A stretch of 46,335 nucleotides of DNA from contig MGWC01000041.1 of assembly GCA_001800815.1 (NCBI GenBank), positions 1 through 46,335 of the forward strand. The letters are read 5' to 3'. The notes beneath the pieces were generated by a model that did not search any database, was not told the origin of the DNA, and worked only from the letters and a program-made list of their open reading frames with translations. Within the stretch, counting starts at the first letter, position 1. Each line of letters opens with the position of its first letter. Origin of the DNA: Euryarchaeota archaeon RBG_19FT_COMBO_56_21 (lineage in GTDB: Archaea; Thermoplasmatota; Thermoplasmata; UBA10834). Made by a program: the position numbers and the translations under genes. Shown in pieces: positions 33,497-42,102 of the stretch.

Positions 33497-34888
33497 TCAG
33501 AAATCCTTCAGGGACCTCTTCCCATCTTTGGACTTGGAGCTGCGTCTTCCTGTCGGCTCGTCATCATGGTCTTCTCCCAACTCGGCTTTGATCTTGGAGA
33601 CTATCTCCAGAACCTGCTTCGAATCTGGGTCCGCTCCGACCAGGAATCCGATGTCATCCTCGTCCAGCCCGCACTTTGCCCCGAGATTCACCAGAAGCTC
33701 AGAGTCGTTGCGCGTGATCGAGGTCAGAAGCGGCAGCACTGACGCGTTGATGGCTCTCCTCGACATGTGCAAATGCCCCTCGAGCTTCCTTGATATTGAG
33801 TCTCTGGCCGCCCTGGGTCCTTTGGCCCTGGAAAGCATCATGATATGCGATGGGAACCTGTACTCCTGGACATCAGGTCGCGGACCATGTTTTCTGGATA
33901 GTGCAACGCCCCCGGTCATCATGTCCTTCGCATAGGCCCAAAGACCGTAGTTCTGAGAGCGTCTTGTCCAGCCCAAATAAATGTCGGCTCTGGCCAGTGC
34001 TTCGAATGCCTCTTCCATGTCTCCTGCATGCCTGAACTCCAAAGGTATGCCTTCCTCGATCCATTTCTCGAGCTCGTCTGGACTCCGATCGATGTCAAGA
34101 GTCGCATCTCTCGCGCTCTTCAGAGTCTTAGCGCCGAACATCGCCCTCAGCGAGTCGTTCAGCTCCTTCAGTTGGTTTCTCTTGCCCATGGCATCTGAAT
34201 CCGTCAGGCCGATCTCGACCTTCCCCTCCACCATCATTTGGAGGTCGTTGACCGCGGCACGCATGTCGCCTCCGCAGTTCTCCGCTATCTTTGTCAAGAC
34301 ATCGCTGTCGACACGAACCTGCTCTTTGCTTGCTATCGACTCAAGCACCGAAACGATGGACTTCGGGTCCAAGCGTTTGAACACGACGCGCTCGGCCAGC
34401 GTCTTGATAGCAGAAGCCTTTCTGGTCAGCTCACGGTAATCGTTAACGATGAGTACTATTGGCTGTCCTGAATCCCTGATTGTATCCACAATCGCCTTCG
34501 CTCCTCCGCGGTCCTCGTTCCCGAACAGGTTGTCCGCCTCGTCGATGATCACGAGTTTCCTCTTGCCTTCAACGGAGGAGAGAAAGTCACCGTCGGGCGT
34601 GAAGGTCTGGGTCACTGCGCCCGCACCCGCGACTTTCTTGATGGATGCAGCGTTCCTGTGATCGGATGCGTTCATCTCGATGAAGTCCCAGCCCATATCG
34701 TTCGCTAGGGCCAGGGAGGCGCTCGTTTTCCCAGTGCCTGGCTCTCCCCTCAGCACGAGAGCTTTGAGCCGGGGAGTACCGCGGGCCCATGAATCGGCCC
34801 ACCGTCTAATCGATCGTACTGCGTGGTCGTTGCCGATGACCTCAGCGAGGGACTTCGGTCGGTACTTCTCGGTCCATTCGTCTTGCAT
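33497..34888 (-). CDS. rfcL: Replication factor C large subunit
   Basis: This 463-residue protein starts MQDEWTEKYRPKSLAEVIGN, the RFC box. Walker A is LRGEPGTGKTSASLALA and Walker B-like is LVIIDEADNLF. Sensor and lid motifs follow. It is the large clamp-loader subunit that loads PCNA. The C-terminus is basic (RRSSKSKDGKRSLKDF). A TATA box (plus 34912-34922) lies about 25-30 bases upstream of ATG 34888, so the transcript is probably leaderless. Confidence 0.96.
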   Translation of the reverse strand: MQDEWTEKYRPKSLAEVIGNDHAVRSIRRWADSWARGTPRLKALVLRGEPGTGKTSASLALANDMGWDFIEMNASDHRNAASIKKVAGAGAVTQTFTPDGDFLSSVEGKRKLVIIDEADNLFGNEDRGGAKAIVDTIRDSGQPIVLIVNDYRELTRKASAIKTLAERVVFKRLDPKSIVSVLESIASKEQVRVDSDVLTKIAENCGGDMRAAVNDLQMMVEGKVEIGLTDSDAMGKRNQLKELNDSLRAMFGAKTLKSARDATLDIDRSPDELEKWIEEGIPLEFRHAGDMEEAFEALARADIYLGWTRRSQNYGLWAYAKDMMTGGVALSRKHGPRPDVQEYRFPSHIMMLSRAKGPRAARDSISRKLEGHLHMSRRAINASVLPLLTSITRNDSELLVNLGAKCGLDEDDIGFLVGADPDSKQVLEIVSKIKAELGEDHDDEPTGRRSSKSKDGKRSLKDF

Positions 34889-34983
34889 CCGAACTGTGAG
34901 TCGCGCATCGCGTATTATAGACTAATGCACAACGTGTGCGAAATTGCACGAAATTCCCGCATGAGGCGTATGAGAAATGTGAA

Positions 34984-35026
34984 ACATATAAAAAAATATG
35001 TAACAAATATAATGAATGAAAAAGTT
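34984..35026 (-). terminator. U-rich terminator after the recombinase gene
   Basis: On the minus strand, past the recombinase stop at 35037, the sequence is T-rich. It includes a 7-T run and a 6-bp inverted repeat, ACATAT (34984-34989) and ATATGT (34996-35001). Archaeal transcription ends at such U-tracts, and aCPSF1 acts on them. This would separate the gene from the rfcL promoter. Confidence 0.4.
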
Positions 35027-35043
35027 TAGTACCTAGCTATACA
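35027..35043. repeat. Direct repeat copy 1, att-like
   Basis: TAGTACCTAGCTATACA at 35027-35043 matches the copy at 36036-36052 (TAGTAACTAGCTATACA) with one difference in 17. It covers the stop codon end of the tyrosine recombinase gene. Two such copies on either side of a recombinase are expected for attachment sites. Confidence 0.5.
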
Positions 35044-35693
35044 TCATTCGAGACCACGAACGAGTTCGTATGATTCGCAGCAGATGCTGGCACGACGGCA
35101 CGCTCTGTCTCGGACCGAGGCTCATCGCCTTCTGCCAGCTCCTCCATTCCCGGCAGCGGATGCTTCGAGTACTCCTCTTTTCTGTCATCGATGTCCATTG
35201 TGAGATAGATGGCGGTTACCTCGATGCTGGAGTGACCCAGATTCTGCTGAAGGGTCCTCAGATCAATGCCCGATTTCAGGGCGAACACGGCGTGCGTGTG
35301 TCGGAGCACGTGTGGATGCCTCTTATCTCTATCCAGACCTATCCTGGCTCCGTAGTTCGCAATCAGCCGCTCGACTTGCCGTCTTGATAGCGGACCGCGC
35401 TTGTTCGAGACGAGAAGTGGATCCTTCCTTATCTTGCGGCTGCCTACGTAGTCCCTCAGCATCGACTTGGTCCAACTGTTCACCAAGGGGACCTTGCGAC
35501 CCTCCTCATGCCTCTTTGCCTCCTGTATTGTAATCTCGCCGGACTCGAGATCCACGTCACCGATTGTCAAGGAGCAAAGCTCGCCGACTCTCATCCCCGT
35601 TTCGTAGAGAAGTTTGATAATGAGACGATCTCTCATTCGCTTAGGTGCCTCTAGCAGGGCCTTGAGCTCATCCTGCTTGAGATACTTGCGCAT
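35037..35693 (-). CDS. Tyrosine recombinase, catalytic domain only
   Basis: From ATG 35693 (218 residues) the protein has the full tyrosine-recombinase tetrad. R is in YETGMRVGELCSL, and K probably in RHEEGRKVPLVN. HVLRHTHAVF gives HxxR, GHSSIEVT gives the next His, and the nucleophile Tyr is in TAIYLTMD. The N-terminal SAM-like core-binding domain of XerA/integrases is missing; only a short MRKYLKQDELKALL lead is present. The frame extends to 35741 but with Arg-rich, unlike sequence. It lies between 17-base direct repeats, and its promoter (35752-35763) carries palindromes. It could be a dif-type resolvase or a mobile-element integrase. Confidence 0.9.
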   Translation of the reverse strand: MRKYLKQDELKALLEAPKRMRDRLIIKLLYETGMRVGELCSLTIGDVDLESGEITIQEAKRHEEGRKVPLVNSWTKSMLRDYVGSRKIRKDPLLVSNKRGPLSRRQVERLIANYGARIGLDRDKRHPHVLRHTHAVFALKSGIDLRTLQQNLGHSSIEVTAIYLTMDIDDRKEEYSKHPLPGMEELAEGDEPRSETERAVVPASAANHTNSFVVSNDV

Positions 35694-35717
35694 GCTAGCT
35701 ACCCCATCCCTTCGTCT

Positions 35718-35786
35718 TCGGACGAATGTCCGACGAAGCATTGGTTTGTGCCTATATAAAAATGTCGCATTTTGCGTCCAAAATGC
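35718..35786 (-). promoter_or_regulatory. Recombinase promoter with two palindromes
   Basis: A TATA box (minus-strand ATTTTTATATAG, 35752-35763) predicts initiation near 35732. TCGGAC-GAAT-GTCCGA (35718-35733) is a perfect inverted repeat at that start. GCATTTT-GCGTCC-AAAATGC (35767-35786) is a second perfect inverted repeat directly upstream of the TATA box. Operator control on both sides of the promoter is likely. Confidence 0.5.
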
Positions 35787-36035
35787 CCTCGGCGCCTCGG
35801 CCCCTCACAAACACCCCCCAAAAGCGGCGCATTATGTCCGATTTGTTGACGTTTTCGATAGAGAGCGTGAAAATCCCTATTCGCCCAGCACTACAAACTA
35901 ACATTGACCGTGATATTAATTAGCACGATTCGCTCGAAAACGCTTAAAACACCATGAGGTAAGCATAAGAAATCAGGATCGACGAGCGTCCACTACGGCT
36001 TGCCCCCATAGGGGGCAAGAAAAACCCCTTCATTC

Positions 36036-36052
36036 TAGTAACTAGCTATACA
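36036..36052. repeat. Direct repeat copy 2, att-like
   Basis: TAGTAACTAGCTATACA matches 35027-35043 with 16 of 17 identical, in direct orientation. The copies enclose about 1 kb that contains only the recombinase gene and its promoter. Confidence 0.5.
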
Positions 36053-36104
36053 AGTATATTCGATATTGTTTTGACACATTATATTATGGAATAATGCAAT
36101 AATT

Positions 36105-36125
36105 CCGTCCGACGGTGGCGGACGG
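36105..36125. repeat. 7-bp inverted repeat, possible terminator
   Basis: CCGTCCG (36105-36111) and CGGACGG (36119-36125) pair around ACGGTGG. On the minus strand the stem is followed by AATTATT and a long AT-rich stretch. It could end the transcript of the HTH-BtrH gene, which stops about 330 bases upstream on that strand. Confidence 0.3.
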
Positions 36126-36456
36126 CGAGACATTTAGTAGCACGCGTCTTTCCATGACACGTCTAAGCATGTCACGTAGCACCCAAAGTGCAGGGGATAC
36201 GAATAGGCACGAAAGGTAGATCCGCAGGGAGCGAGAGGGTGAGAAATGTAATGAGCCAGGTATCCGAAACGGAAGACTGGTTCACCATGACCAGGTTCTC
36301 CTTCTAAGACCAACTAGCTGTGCGGCTTACCAACATATTGGAGCTATAATTGTAAATCAATAGCTCATAATGCCCATATCATTTTAGCTATGAGATATAG
36401 AAGTGCTAGAAGCGGACAGAAAAGGTGCATGAAGAGGCGTGGACGTCCCGTTTCTC

Positions 36457-37830
36457 CTAGCATGCTTTGCGCATGTGCTGTATGGCGCGCTCCTCCTCAG
36501 ATCGGACCTTGCGGAGGATAAGCGCGCCCTTCCTGCGCTTCAGCAAGGGCATAGCTCCTTCGAACTGAAACGGGAAAGTTTTAGTGAAGGCCAGCATGAG
36601 CCGTGAGCCTTTCTCATAGGATTCTGAAGCTTTGGCCAGATGCCTGGATTGTCTTGCAGGCGTCTTCTTAGACATCTGCCTCAAGAACGAGGCCGACAAT
36701 TGTCGCCCCTCCCGAACGCACGCTCCAACATAACTGTTTCCCATGTAATTCTGTGCCGCATCGTCGACACGCTCGAGCACATCCGCCCACTCATCCAGGG
36801 CAGCGGGGCCTGCAACGTAGTTCGTCTGGACGTCCACGTCGCCCTCGGCGAACGCGATTGCACGCTCCAACGCTTCTCTTCTGGCAGCAGCTGGGATTAC
36901 TCGCACTCTCTGGGTGAAGTAGAATGCGTCGATGCACCCAGTCGCCTTCAGGTCGTGGTAGGGTATCGGAGCCTCGGGTCCTCCAGGTTTAGCAACTCCT
37001 CGAAATGTCCCTACAAGGTATGAATCACCCTGGTACCCGCGAACTATGCCATACTCAGGCGCGGCAAGACCCCAGAGAACTACTGGCTTCTGCTTCTCTC
37101 GTATCTCCTTCTTGATCCGCTCGAAGATGGTCCTAGCTAGTTCAGTCTCTCGGGCCGTTAGCCTCCCCTCCTTGGCCGGATACGAATGAGGGTAGGTAAA
37201 GACGTCCAGCTTCCATCCGAGACTCTCAGTCCCTCGCACTATTCGCTTGAACGTCTTCATGTGCAGAGCGGTTGGTCCGGATGGGCATATCTCACCCTTC
37301 GAAACATTGACCAAAAATGCGTAGCCAGAGGTTCCTCCGACGTCTACGGTTCCACACTTGACTCCGAGATATCTCAGACAGCCCGCCATTGCGCCCAGGT
37401 ATGACAGCCAGCACGGCAAGTACTCAATCTTCTTCAGCTCTCTTTTCTCCACGTCGATCCCCCCTCCAAGAGCGCTTGCATAGGATCTCCTGAGCATCTC
37501 CTTCTGCTCCAGCGCTCTCTTCACGGAGTTCTTGTACGCATTCGAGGCGGCCGACAGCAATCCGCGCCCATCTATTGTTGTCCGATACTCCCCTCGAGCC
37601 ACACGTTGAATGAGCCCAGCTCCAATCAACTGGTTCAAATGATTCGACAGGGCCGTCTTCGACAATCCTGTGGCGCGCATCAGCTCTGCGACGCTTGCAT
37701 CTCCTTGCATGCTGACTCCCAGAACCTGAACCCTGGCTGGGTTGGCCACTGACCTCAACAACGCTGCCATTGAATCCGCCGACTCCATCGCCTGGTTCTT
37801 GAGATTGCGTCTCTGCGACTCCACAACCAT
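36457..37830 (-). CDS. Winged-helix regulator fused to a BtrH_N-like domain
   Basis: The 457 residues fall into two parts. Residues about 15-95 form an ArsR-like winged helix: ANPARVQVLGVSMQGDASVAELMRATGLSKTALSNHLNQLIGAGLI. Residues about 135-440 match the plan of BtrH_N-type proteins. They show YLPCWLSYLGAMAGCLRYLG (possible catalytic Cys), CPSGPTALHM, PVVLWGLAAPEYGIVRGYQGD, and the GPAALDEWADVL and LRQMSKK helices. BtrH-type domains have a papain-like fold and transfer an acyl chain in butirosin synthesis. The fusion suggests a regulator that senses or modifies a small molecule (inference). Its promoter region carries an inverted repeat (37881-37903). Confidence 0.75.
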   Translation of the reverse strand: MVVESQRRNLKNQAMESADSMAALLRSVANPARVQVLGVSMQGDASVAELMRATGLSKTALSNHLNQLIGAGLIQRVARGEYRTTIDGRGLLSAASNAYKNSVKRALEQKEMLRRSYASALGGGIDVEKRELKKIEYLPCWLSYLGAMAGCLRYLGVKCGTVDVGGTSGYAFLVNVSKGEICPSGPTALHMKTFKRIVRGTESLGWKLDVFTYPHSYPAKEGRLTARETELARTIFERIKKEIREKQKPVVLWGLAAPEYGIVRGYQGDSYLVGTFRGVAKPGGPEAPIPYHDLKATGCIDAFYFTQRVRVIPAAARREALERAIAFAEGDVDVQTNYVAGPAALDEWADVLERVDDAAQNYMGNSYVGACVREGRQLSASFLRQMSKKTPARQSRHLAKASESYEKGSRLMLAFTKTFPFQFEGAMPLLKRRKGALILRKVRSEEERAIQHMRKAC

Positions 37831-37880
37831 TGTGCTGCGCTCCTGCGAGATCGGGCATCACAATTAGACTACTTAACGGT

Positions 37881-37903
37881 TTCTAATTCTATGAACATTA
37901 GAA
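37881..37903 (-). promoter_or_regulatory. Inverted repeat upstream of the HTH-BtrH gene
   Basis: TTCTAAT (37881-37887) and ATTAGAA (37897-37903) are exact reverse complements separated by 9 bases. They lie 50-73 bases upstream of ATG 37830 and below several TATA-like stretches (such as the plus-strand ATATATAAAAATAG near 37960-37973). They are a good candidate operator for the encoded winged-helix protein. The 238-base gap holds nothing else recognisable apart from the thermosome terminator. Confidence 0.4.
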
Positions 37904-38031
37904 CTATAATTGCTGAACAACTATTAAATTAAAAATACCCTATAATATCCCATAACATATATAAAAATAGACGCCTGCAGAACTACCGACGGGCAGGCAG
38001 AAGTGAACGAAAAACAAGGACGGAAGAAGAA

Positions 38032-38049
38032 AGGGGCCAATCGGCCCCT
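38032..38049 (-). terminator. Hairpin and U-rich terminator of the thermosome gene
   Basis: AGGGGCC (38032-38038) pairs perfectly with GGCCCCT (38043-38049) around AATC. On the minus strand it lies 20 bases past the thermosome stop at 38069 and is followed by TTTCTTCTTCC, so it should end that transcript. Confidence 0.55.
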
Positions 38050-38068
38050 GTTGAATGAATCAAGAGGT

Positions 38069-39727
38069 TTACATCATTCCCGGAGGCATGCCGCCCATTC
38101 CGCCTGGCATGCCGCCGCCTCTCGGTGGCCCCATCTCAGATGGGCTCATCCGCTTCGAGGCAATGACATCGTCGATCCTCAGGATCATGGAGGCGACCTC
38201 AGTCGCGGACTGTATCGCCTGGGTCTTCACCCTGAGGGGCTCGATGACCTTCGCGGACAGCATGTCAGATACCCTGTTCTCAAGGACGTTGACGCCGAAG
38301 TTCTTGCCGCCCTTCTTGTTGTTGTGGGCATTCTTCAGCTCAATCAGCACATCGATGGAGTTCATGCCAGCGTTCTCAGCCAAAGTCCATGGAATAATCT
38401 CAAGAGCCTCGGCGAACGCCTCTATTGCTAGTTGCTCTCTGCCTCCGACACTCTGGCCATAACCCTTCAGCTTCAGCGAGAGTTCGATTTCCGGAGCGCC
38501 TCCTCCCGGGACGACGATTCCGTCCTCGATGGCCACCGAGACGACCTTCAGAGCGTCGTGAAGCGCGCGCTCGACCTCGTCAACTACATGCTCGGTCCCG
38601 CCTCGGATGAGAATCGACACAGCCTTCGGATTGTTGCAACCGGTGATGTATGTCATGTCAGAATCGGAGATTTTCACTTCCTCGACCTGCTCGGCGGCGC
38701 CTAGCTCAGACGCCTTCAGGTCGTCAAGATTTGTGACGATCTTGCCGCCAGTGGCCTTGCTCAGCTTCTCCATGTCGGACCTCTTGACCCTTCGAACCGC
38801 GTAGAGGCCTTCCTTCGCTAGGAAGTGCTGGGCCAGGTCGTCTATCCCCTTCTCACAGATCAGGACGTTGGCTCCCGATTTCCTGACCTTATCGACCATC
38901 GTCTTTAGGGTCTTCTCCTCCTCGTCGAGGAATTTCTGCATCTGCATCGGGTCCCGGATTTGGATTTTCGCCTCGACCTCGGTCTTCTTGATTTCAATAG
39001 CAGAGTCGACCAGCGCGATTCTGGCGTTCTTCAAGACCTTGGGCATCCTCGGGTGGACTCTCTCCTTGTCCAGGATAAGCCCCTTGATTAGCTTCGTATC
39101 GGAGACTGATCCGCCGTGCTTCTTCTCGACCTGGATGTTATCGATGTCGGCCTCGGATTCGCCGTCCTGCTTCTCCGCAATCGCAACGACTGCTTCCACA
39201 GCGATGTCAGCGAGCAGGTCCAGTTCCCCGCCAACTCCCTTCCCCGTCATTGCGGTCTGCGCAACGAGCTTCAGGGTCTTCCTGTCAGTGGGTGAAACCT
39301 CGATGCCCATATCCTTGAGTATCTTCAGCGCCTCATGCGAGGCGAGTCTGAACCCGTTCGATATCACTGTGGGGTGAACGTTCTGCTCGATCAGCGACTC
39401 GGACTTCTTCAGAAGCTCTCCCGCAATCACCACAGCGGATGTCGTGCCATCACCGCACTCGTTGTCCTGAGTCTTGGCGACCTCGACGATCATCTTCGCT
39501 GCGGGGTGTTCGACGTCTAGTTCCTTCAGAATGGTTGCTCCGTCATTCGTGATGACGATGTCACCCATGCTGTCCACGAGCATCTTGTCCATGCCCTTCG
39601 GACCGAGGGTGCTCCGCACGGAGTCCGCGACCGCCTTCGCAGCCATGATGTTGTTGTTATGAGCGGTCTTTCCGCGCGTCGATTCCGTGCCTTCTCTTAG
39701 TACAATAACAGGTTGGCCTCCCAACAA
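38069..39727 (-). CDS. Thermosome subunit (group II chaperonin)
   Basis: This 552-residue protein has the group II chaperonin plan. [14 protein letters not shown] and [19 protein letters not shown] mark the equatorial domain. The ATPase motif is GDGTTSAVV at 92-100, the apical/intermediate domains follow, and [15 protein letters not shown] lies in the C-terminal half. The Gly/Met tail ([13 protein letters not shown]) is typical. The start is TTG at 39727, with GGAGG 7 bases ahead (39735-39739). TATA TCTATATAAG is at 39763-39772 on the plus strand. It folds proteins in an 8- or 9-membered double ring. No other subunit gene is in the window. Confidence 0.97.
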   Translation of the reverse strand: MLGGQPVIVLREGTESTRGKTAHNNNIMAAKAVADSVRSTLGPKGMDKMLVDSMGDIVITNDGATILKELDVEHPAAKMIVEVAKTQDNECGDGTTSAVVIAGELLKKSESLIEQNVHPTVISNGFRLASHEALKILKDMGIEVSPTDRKTLKLVAQTAMTGKGVGGELDLLADIAVEAVVAIAEKQDGESEADIDNIQVEKKHGGSVSDTKLIKGLILDKERVHPRMPKVLKNARIALVDSAIEIKKTEVEAKIQIRDPMQMQKFLDEEEKTLKTMVDKVRKSGANVLICEKGIDDLAQHFLAKEGLYAVRRVKRSDMEKLSKATGGKIVTNLDDLKASELGAAEQVEEVKISDSDMTYITGCNNPKAVSILIRGGTEHVVDEVERALHDALKVVSVAIEDGIVVPGGGAPEIELSLKLKGYGQSVGGREQLAIEAFAEALEIIPWTLAENAGMNSIDVLIELKNAHNNKKGGKNFGVNVLENRVSDMLSAKVIEPLRVKTQAIQSATEVASMILRIDDVIASKRMSPSEMGPPRGGGMPGGMGGMPPGMM

Positions 39728-39839
39728 ATTGATGCCTCCGAGTTCTCGAATATGCTAGGACTTCTATATAAGCCTTGCTCCTATTCATCCCACAGGAAAC
39801 AGTGGTTCCTGGAAGAGACAAGGCCTCAGGAAGGCACAA

Positions 39840-40625
39840 CTAGAACGCGTCGAGGAGCTGGATTCCCCACCGATCGCATTCCTTGACAAGCGTTGAACGC
39901 ACTCTGAAGAGCCTTGAAGCGGGCGTCTCCTGAGAGACGGGTAGTTGTGGCAAACTATCTTTCAGCCGTCTCATCGCAAGCGGTCTTGAGTTGAACTTGT
40001 CCCACATGATCGTGCCGACCGATGCATCGTGGGCGTTCGCGACCAGGTGTTCGAGATCCAAGTCCGAATCGCTCACTCCCGGGAATATGGGAGCCGCCAT
40101 CAGGTATGTTCGCACTCCGGCAGCATTCAGCTCGCGGAGTACCTCGAACCGGCGTCGCGGAGAGGGCGCGCCCGGCTCAAGTATGGCAGCCATCTGCTCA
40201 TTGACGACTCCGATGCTCACTCCGACCTCGGCCTTCTCGTAACCCTTCAGGATGTCAAGATCCCGCAGTATCAGGGCGGACTTCGTGAGTATGCTTATGT
40301 TCGCATCGGCCTCCTTGAAGGTCCCCAGGCAGGCCCTGGTGAGCGCATACCTCTCCTCGGCCGGCTGATATGGATCGGTGACTGTCCCGATGCCGTAGAC
40401 TCCAAGCGCTCCTCGTGCGAGCTCCTTCTTGAGAAGCCGCGGCAAGTTGACTCTCACCTCAACAGAAGTGCCCCATCGTGTGTCCATTCTGTACCGGGTG
40501 ACGTCTTGCGCGTAGCAGTAGAGGCATCCGTGAGAGCAGCCTCTGTATGGATTCACCGCCCAGTCCAGTCCAGGGAGTCTGGATGGAGATACTGCGGTCG
40601 TGCACTCAACGACCTTCACTTCCAT
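39840..40625 (-). CDS. SPL-type radical SAM protein (spore photolyase-like)
   Basis: This 261-residue protein has the radical SAM triplet in RGCSHGCLYCYAQDVTRY (near residue 30). TVTDPYQPAEERYALTRACL, ISILTKSALILRDLDIL and IFPGVSDSDLD follow, matching the COG1533 family. The family includes the DNA-repair spore photoproduct lyase but also many enzymes of unknown function. It begins directly after the NreA gene, which supports a DNA-repair link. It converges on no gene; the 112-base gap to the thermosome carries the thermosome promoter. Confidence 0.9.
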   Translation of the reverse strand: MEVKVVECTTAVSPSRLPGLDWAVNPYRGCSHGCLYCYAQDVTRYRMDTRWGTSVEVRVNLPRLLKKELARGALGVYGIGTVTDPYQPAEERYALTRACLGTFKEADANISILTKSALILRDLDILKGYEKAEVGVSIGVVNEQMAAILEPGAPSPRRRFEVLRELNAAGVRTYLMAAPIFPGVSDSDLDLEHLVANAHDASVGTIMWDKFNSRPLAMRRLKDSLPQLPVSQETPASRLFRVRSTLVKECDRWGIQLLDAF

Positions 40626-41945
40626 CTAGTCCTGCCCCCACAGCTGGTCAATGCGTTTCTGGTATAGGGAGTCCTTCAGTATCGCGCTGTTCTTGATCCA
40701 CCGGGACATCGGAATGTCCAGGACGGTCGAAACATGGGCGAGAGCGTCCCTTAGCGCCGGGAAGCGCCTTGGGTGGCTCCGCATGGCTGCTCGTACCGTT
40801 TCTCTGACGCTCCACACTCCGACGGGCAGAATGTATCCTGGATGCGCCTCACGGAGGATCACGACCCCCGCTTGCCGTCTCTCCCGCTGCAGAAGCTCGT
40901 TGACCGCAAGACGCGCAGAGTAGTAGCACCCTCCGATGCTCGCATAGGTGGTTCTGCCGTCGTAGAACTCATGATCCCCCATGATCGCGATCCTATTGCC
41001 ATACGGGTTCCAAGCTGTCTTTGGATACCAAGCCTCGATCAGTTCGTACTTCCAGCTGGTGGGCATCATGATGACCGTGTATCGGTTGTCCAGACTCCTG
41101 GACTCATAGACGCGAAAATCGCTGATGACAGGGTACGTCTTGGTGGTCTCCAGCATGTGGAGCCCGAGGTTGGAGTCGACAGCGGTTATGCTCCAACGGG
41201 TGGGCACGAACTTCCTCCTCTTGCCGACCCCCAGCGCACCGACACTGAACGCCCTCTGTATCTGTGAGACCAGGGTGCCATTCCCGTAAAGCGAGACCAA
41301 CGCGTCCCTGGCCTTCAGATCGGTATCGAAGTAAACCTTCTCCAGCCGAGTGTCGAACTTGTAGTTAGACACATCGAACTTCCTCAGGGGAGCCGACGGC
41401 CCGAACGGTTCGGCGTTGTCGTTGACCGTGAGCTTCCCAAAGGGCTTCCTCTCAAACTCAGCGAAGACATCCGGAGGGGTCCTGGCCAGCGCGAGGTCCC
41501 TTGTCCTGACGACCAATTTGTCCGGGCTCTCGACGTCATGGACCTTTACGGTGTGCATTCCCCTGACCATCGTAGAGCGAAAATCGATGATGTCGTCGAT
41601 CGTCAGATGGCTCCAGCGCTCCGGCGTGTCCATCAATGATGTGTCGCCATGGTACGGAGGTATCATCGGGCCGATCGCCACGTTCGGGTATCCGAACCTC
41701 CCGACGAAAACGCTCGGAGGGCTGGCCCCGTCGATTTCGGTTCTATCAATCCGCTGGCGGATTCTGGAGGCCGAATAGAACCGAGCGACTACCGAGCACC
41801 GGTCCTTACCGCAGAGCATCCTCGAGCCTTTGCACAATACGCACCGTGCTGATGGCGAGGCCGCGTTGTCCTGAGATAGAATCTCCTCGAACAGTGACGA
41901 GTTGTCCACCATTGTCCTGGAGCGGCTCACCTGTGAGAGGTCCAT
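40626..41945 (-). CDS. nreA: Archaeal DNA repair protein NreA with PIP-box-like C-terminus
   Basis: From ATG 41945 (439 residues) the protein has a Cys4 zinc motif (CVLCKGSRMLCGKDRC). The NreA core contains SVFVGRFGYPNVAIGPMIPP, HTVKVHDVESPDKLVVRTRDLALA and HEFYDGRTTYASIGGCYYSARL. The C-terminus YQKRIDQLWGQD has the PIP-box spacing Q..I..LW for binding PCNA. NreA acts in repair of alkylation or crosslink damage in haloarchaea. A TATA box (plus 41970-41980) places initiation within a few bases of this ATG, so the longer frame to 42035 is rejected. The SPL-type gene follows directly. Confidence 0.93.
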   Translation of the reverse strand: MDLSQVSRSRTMVDNSSLFEEILSQDNAASPSARCVLCKGSRMLCGKDRCSVVARFYSASRIRQRIDRTEIDGASPPSVFVGRFGYPNVAIGPMIPPYHGDTSLMDTPERWSHLTIDDIIDFRSTMVRGMHTVKVHDVESPDKLVVRTRDLALARTPPDVFAEFERKPFGKLTVNDNAEPFGPSAPLRKFDVSNYKFDTRLEKVYFDTDLKARDALVSLYGNGTLVSQIQRAFSVGALGVGKRRKFVPTRWSITAVDSNLGLHMLETTKTYPVISDFRVYESRSLDNRYTVIMMPTSWKYELIEAWYPKTAWNPYGNRIAIMGDHEFYDGRTTYASIGGCYYSARLAVNELLQRERRQAGVVILREAHPGYILPVGVWSVRETVRAAMRSHPRRFPALRDALAHVSTVLDIPMSRWIKNSAILKDSLYQKRIDQLWGQD

Positions 41946-42102
41946 CCCATGTTCGTAATCAGAAGGGCGCTTAATAAATGGCACGCTGGACGAGCGAAAG
42001 TGCATGGACTTGCGGACACGCGATGCCCGCCTCAAGACAAAGTAGAAATATGGAAGTGCCCTTCATATGCCACTGCATTTGGATTGGGGGAACTGTCGCG
42101 GC

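Larger units (their letters stand above)
35742..36456. other. Gene-free accessory region with palindromes
   Basis: No supported gene is seen in about 700 bases. It contains the recombinase promoter and a 9-bp perfect hairpin, CTTGCCCCC-ATA-GGGGGCAAG (35999-36019). It also holds the second 17-base direct repeat (36036-36052), an AT-rich stretch (36053-36104) and a 7-bp inverted repeat, CCGTCCG/CGGACGG (36105-36125). A GC-richer block follows at about 36126-36330 with pairing GGATAC/GTATCC across about 70 bases. An inverted repeat GAGCTAT/ATAGCTC lies at 36341-36366. Short open frames in it lack support. Confidence 0.5.

Noticed and set aside
35999..36019. 9-bp hairpin as a terminator
   Set aside because: It is followed by A residues on the plus strand and has no T run after it on the minus strand, so only an inverted repeat is claimed.
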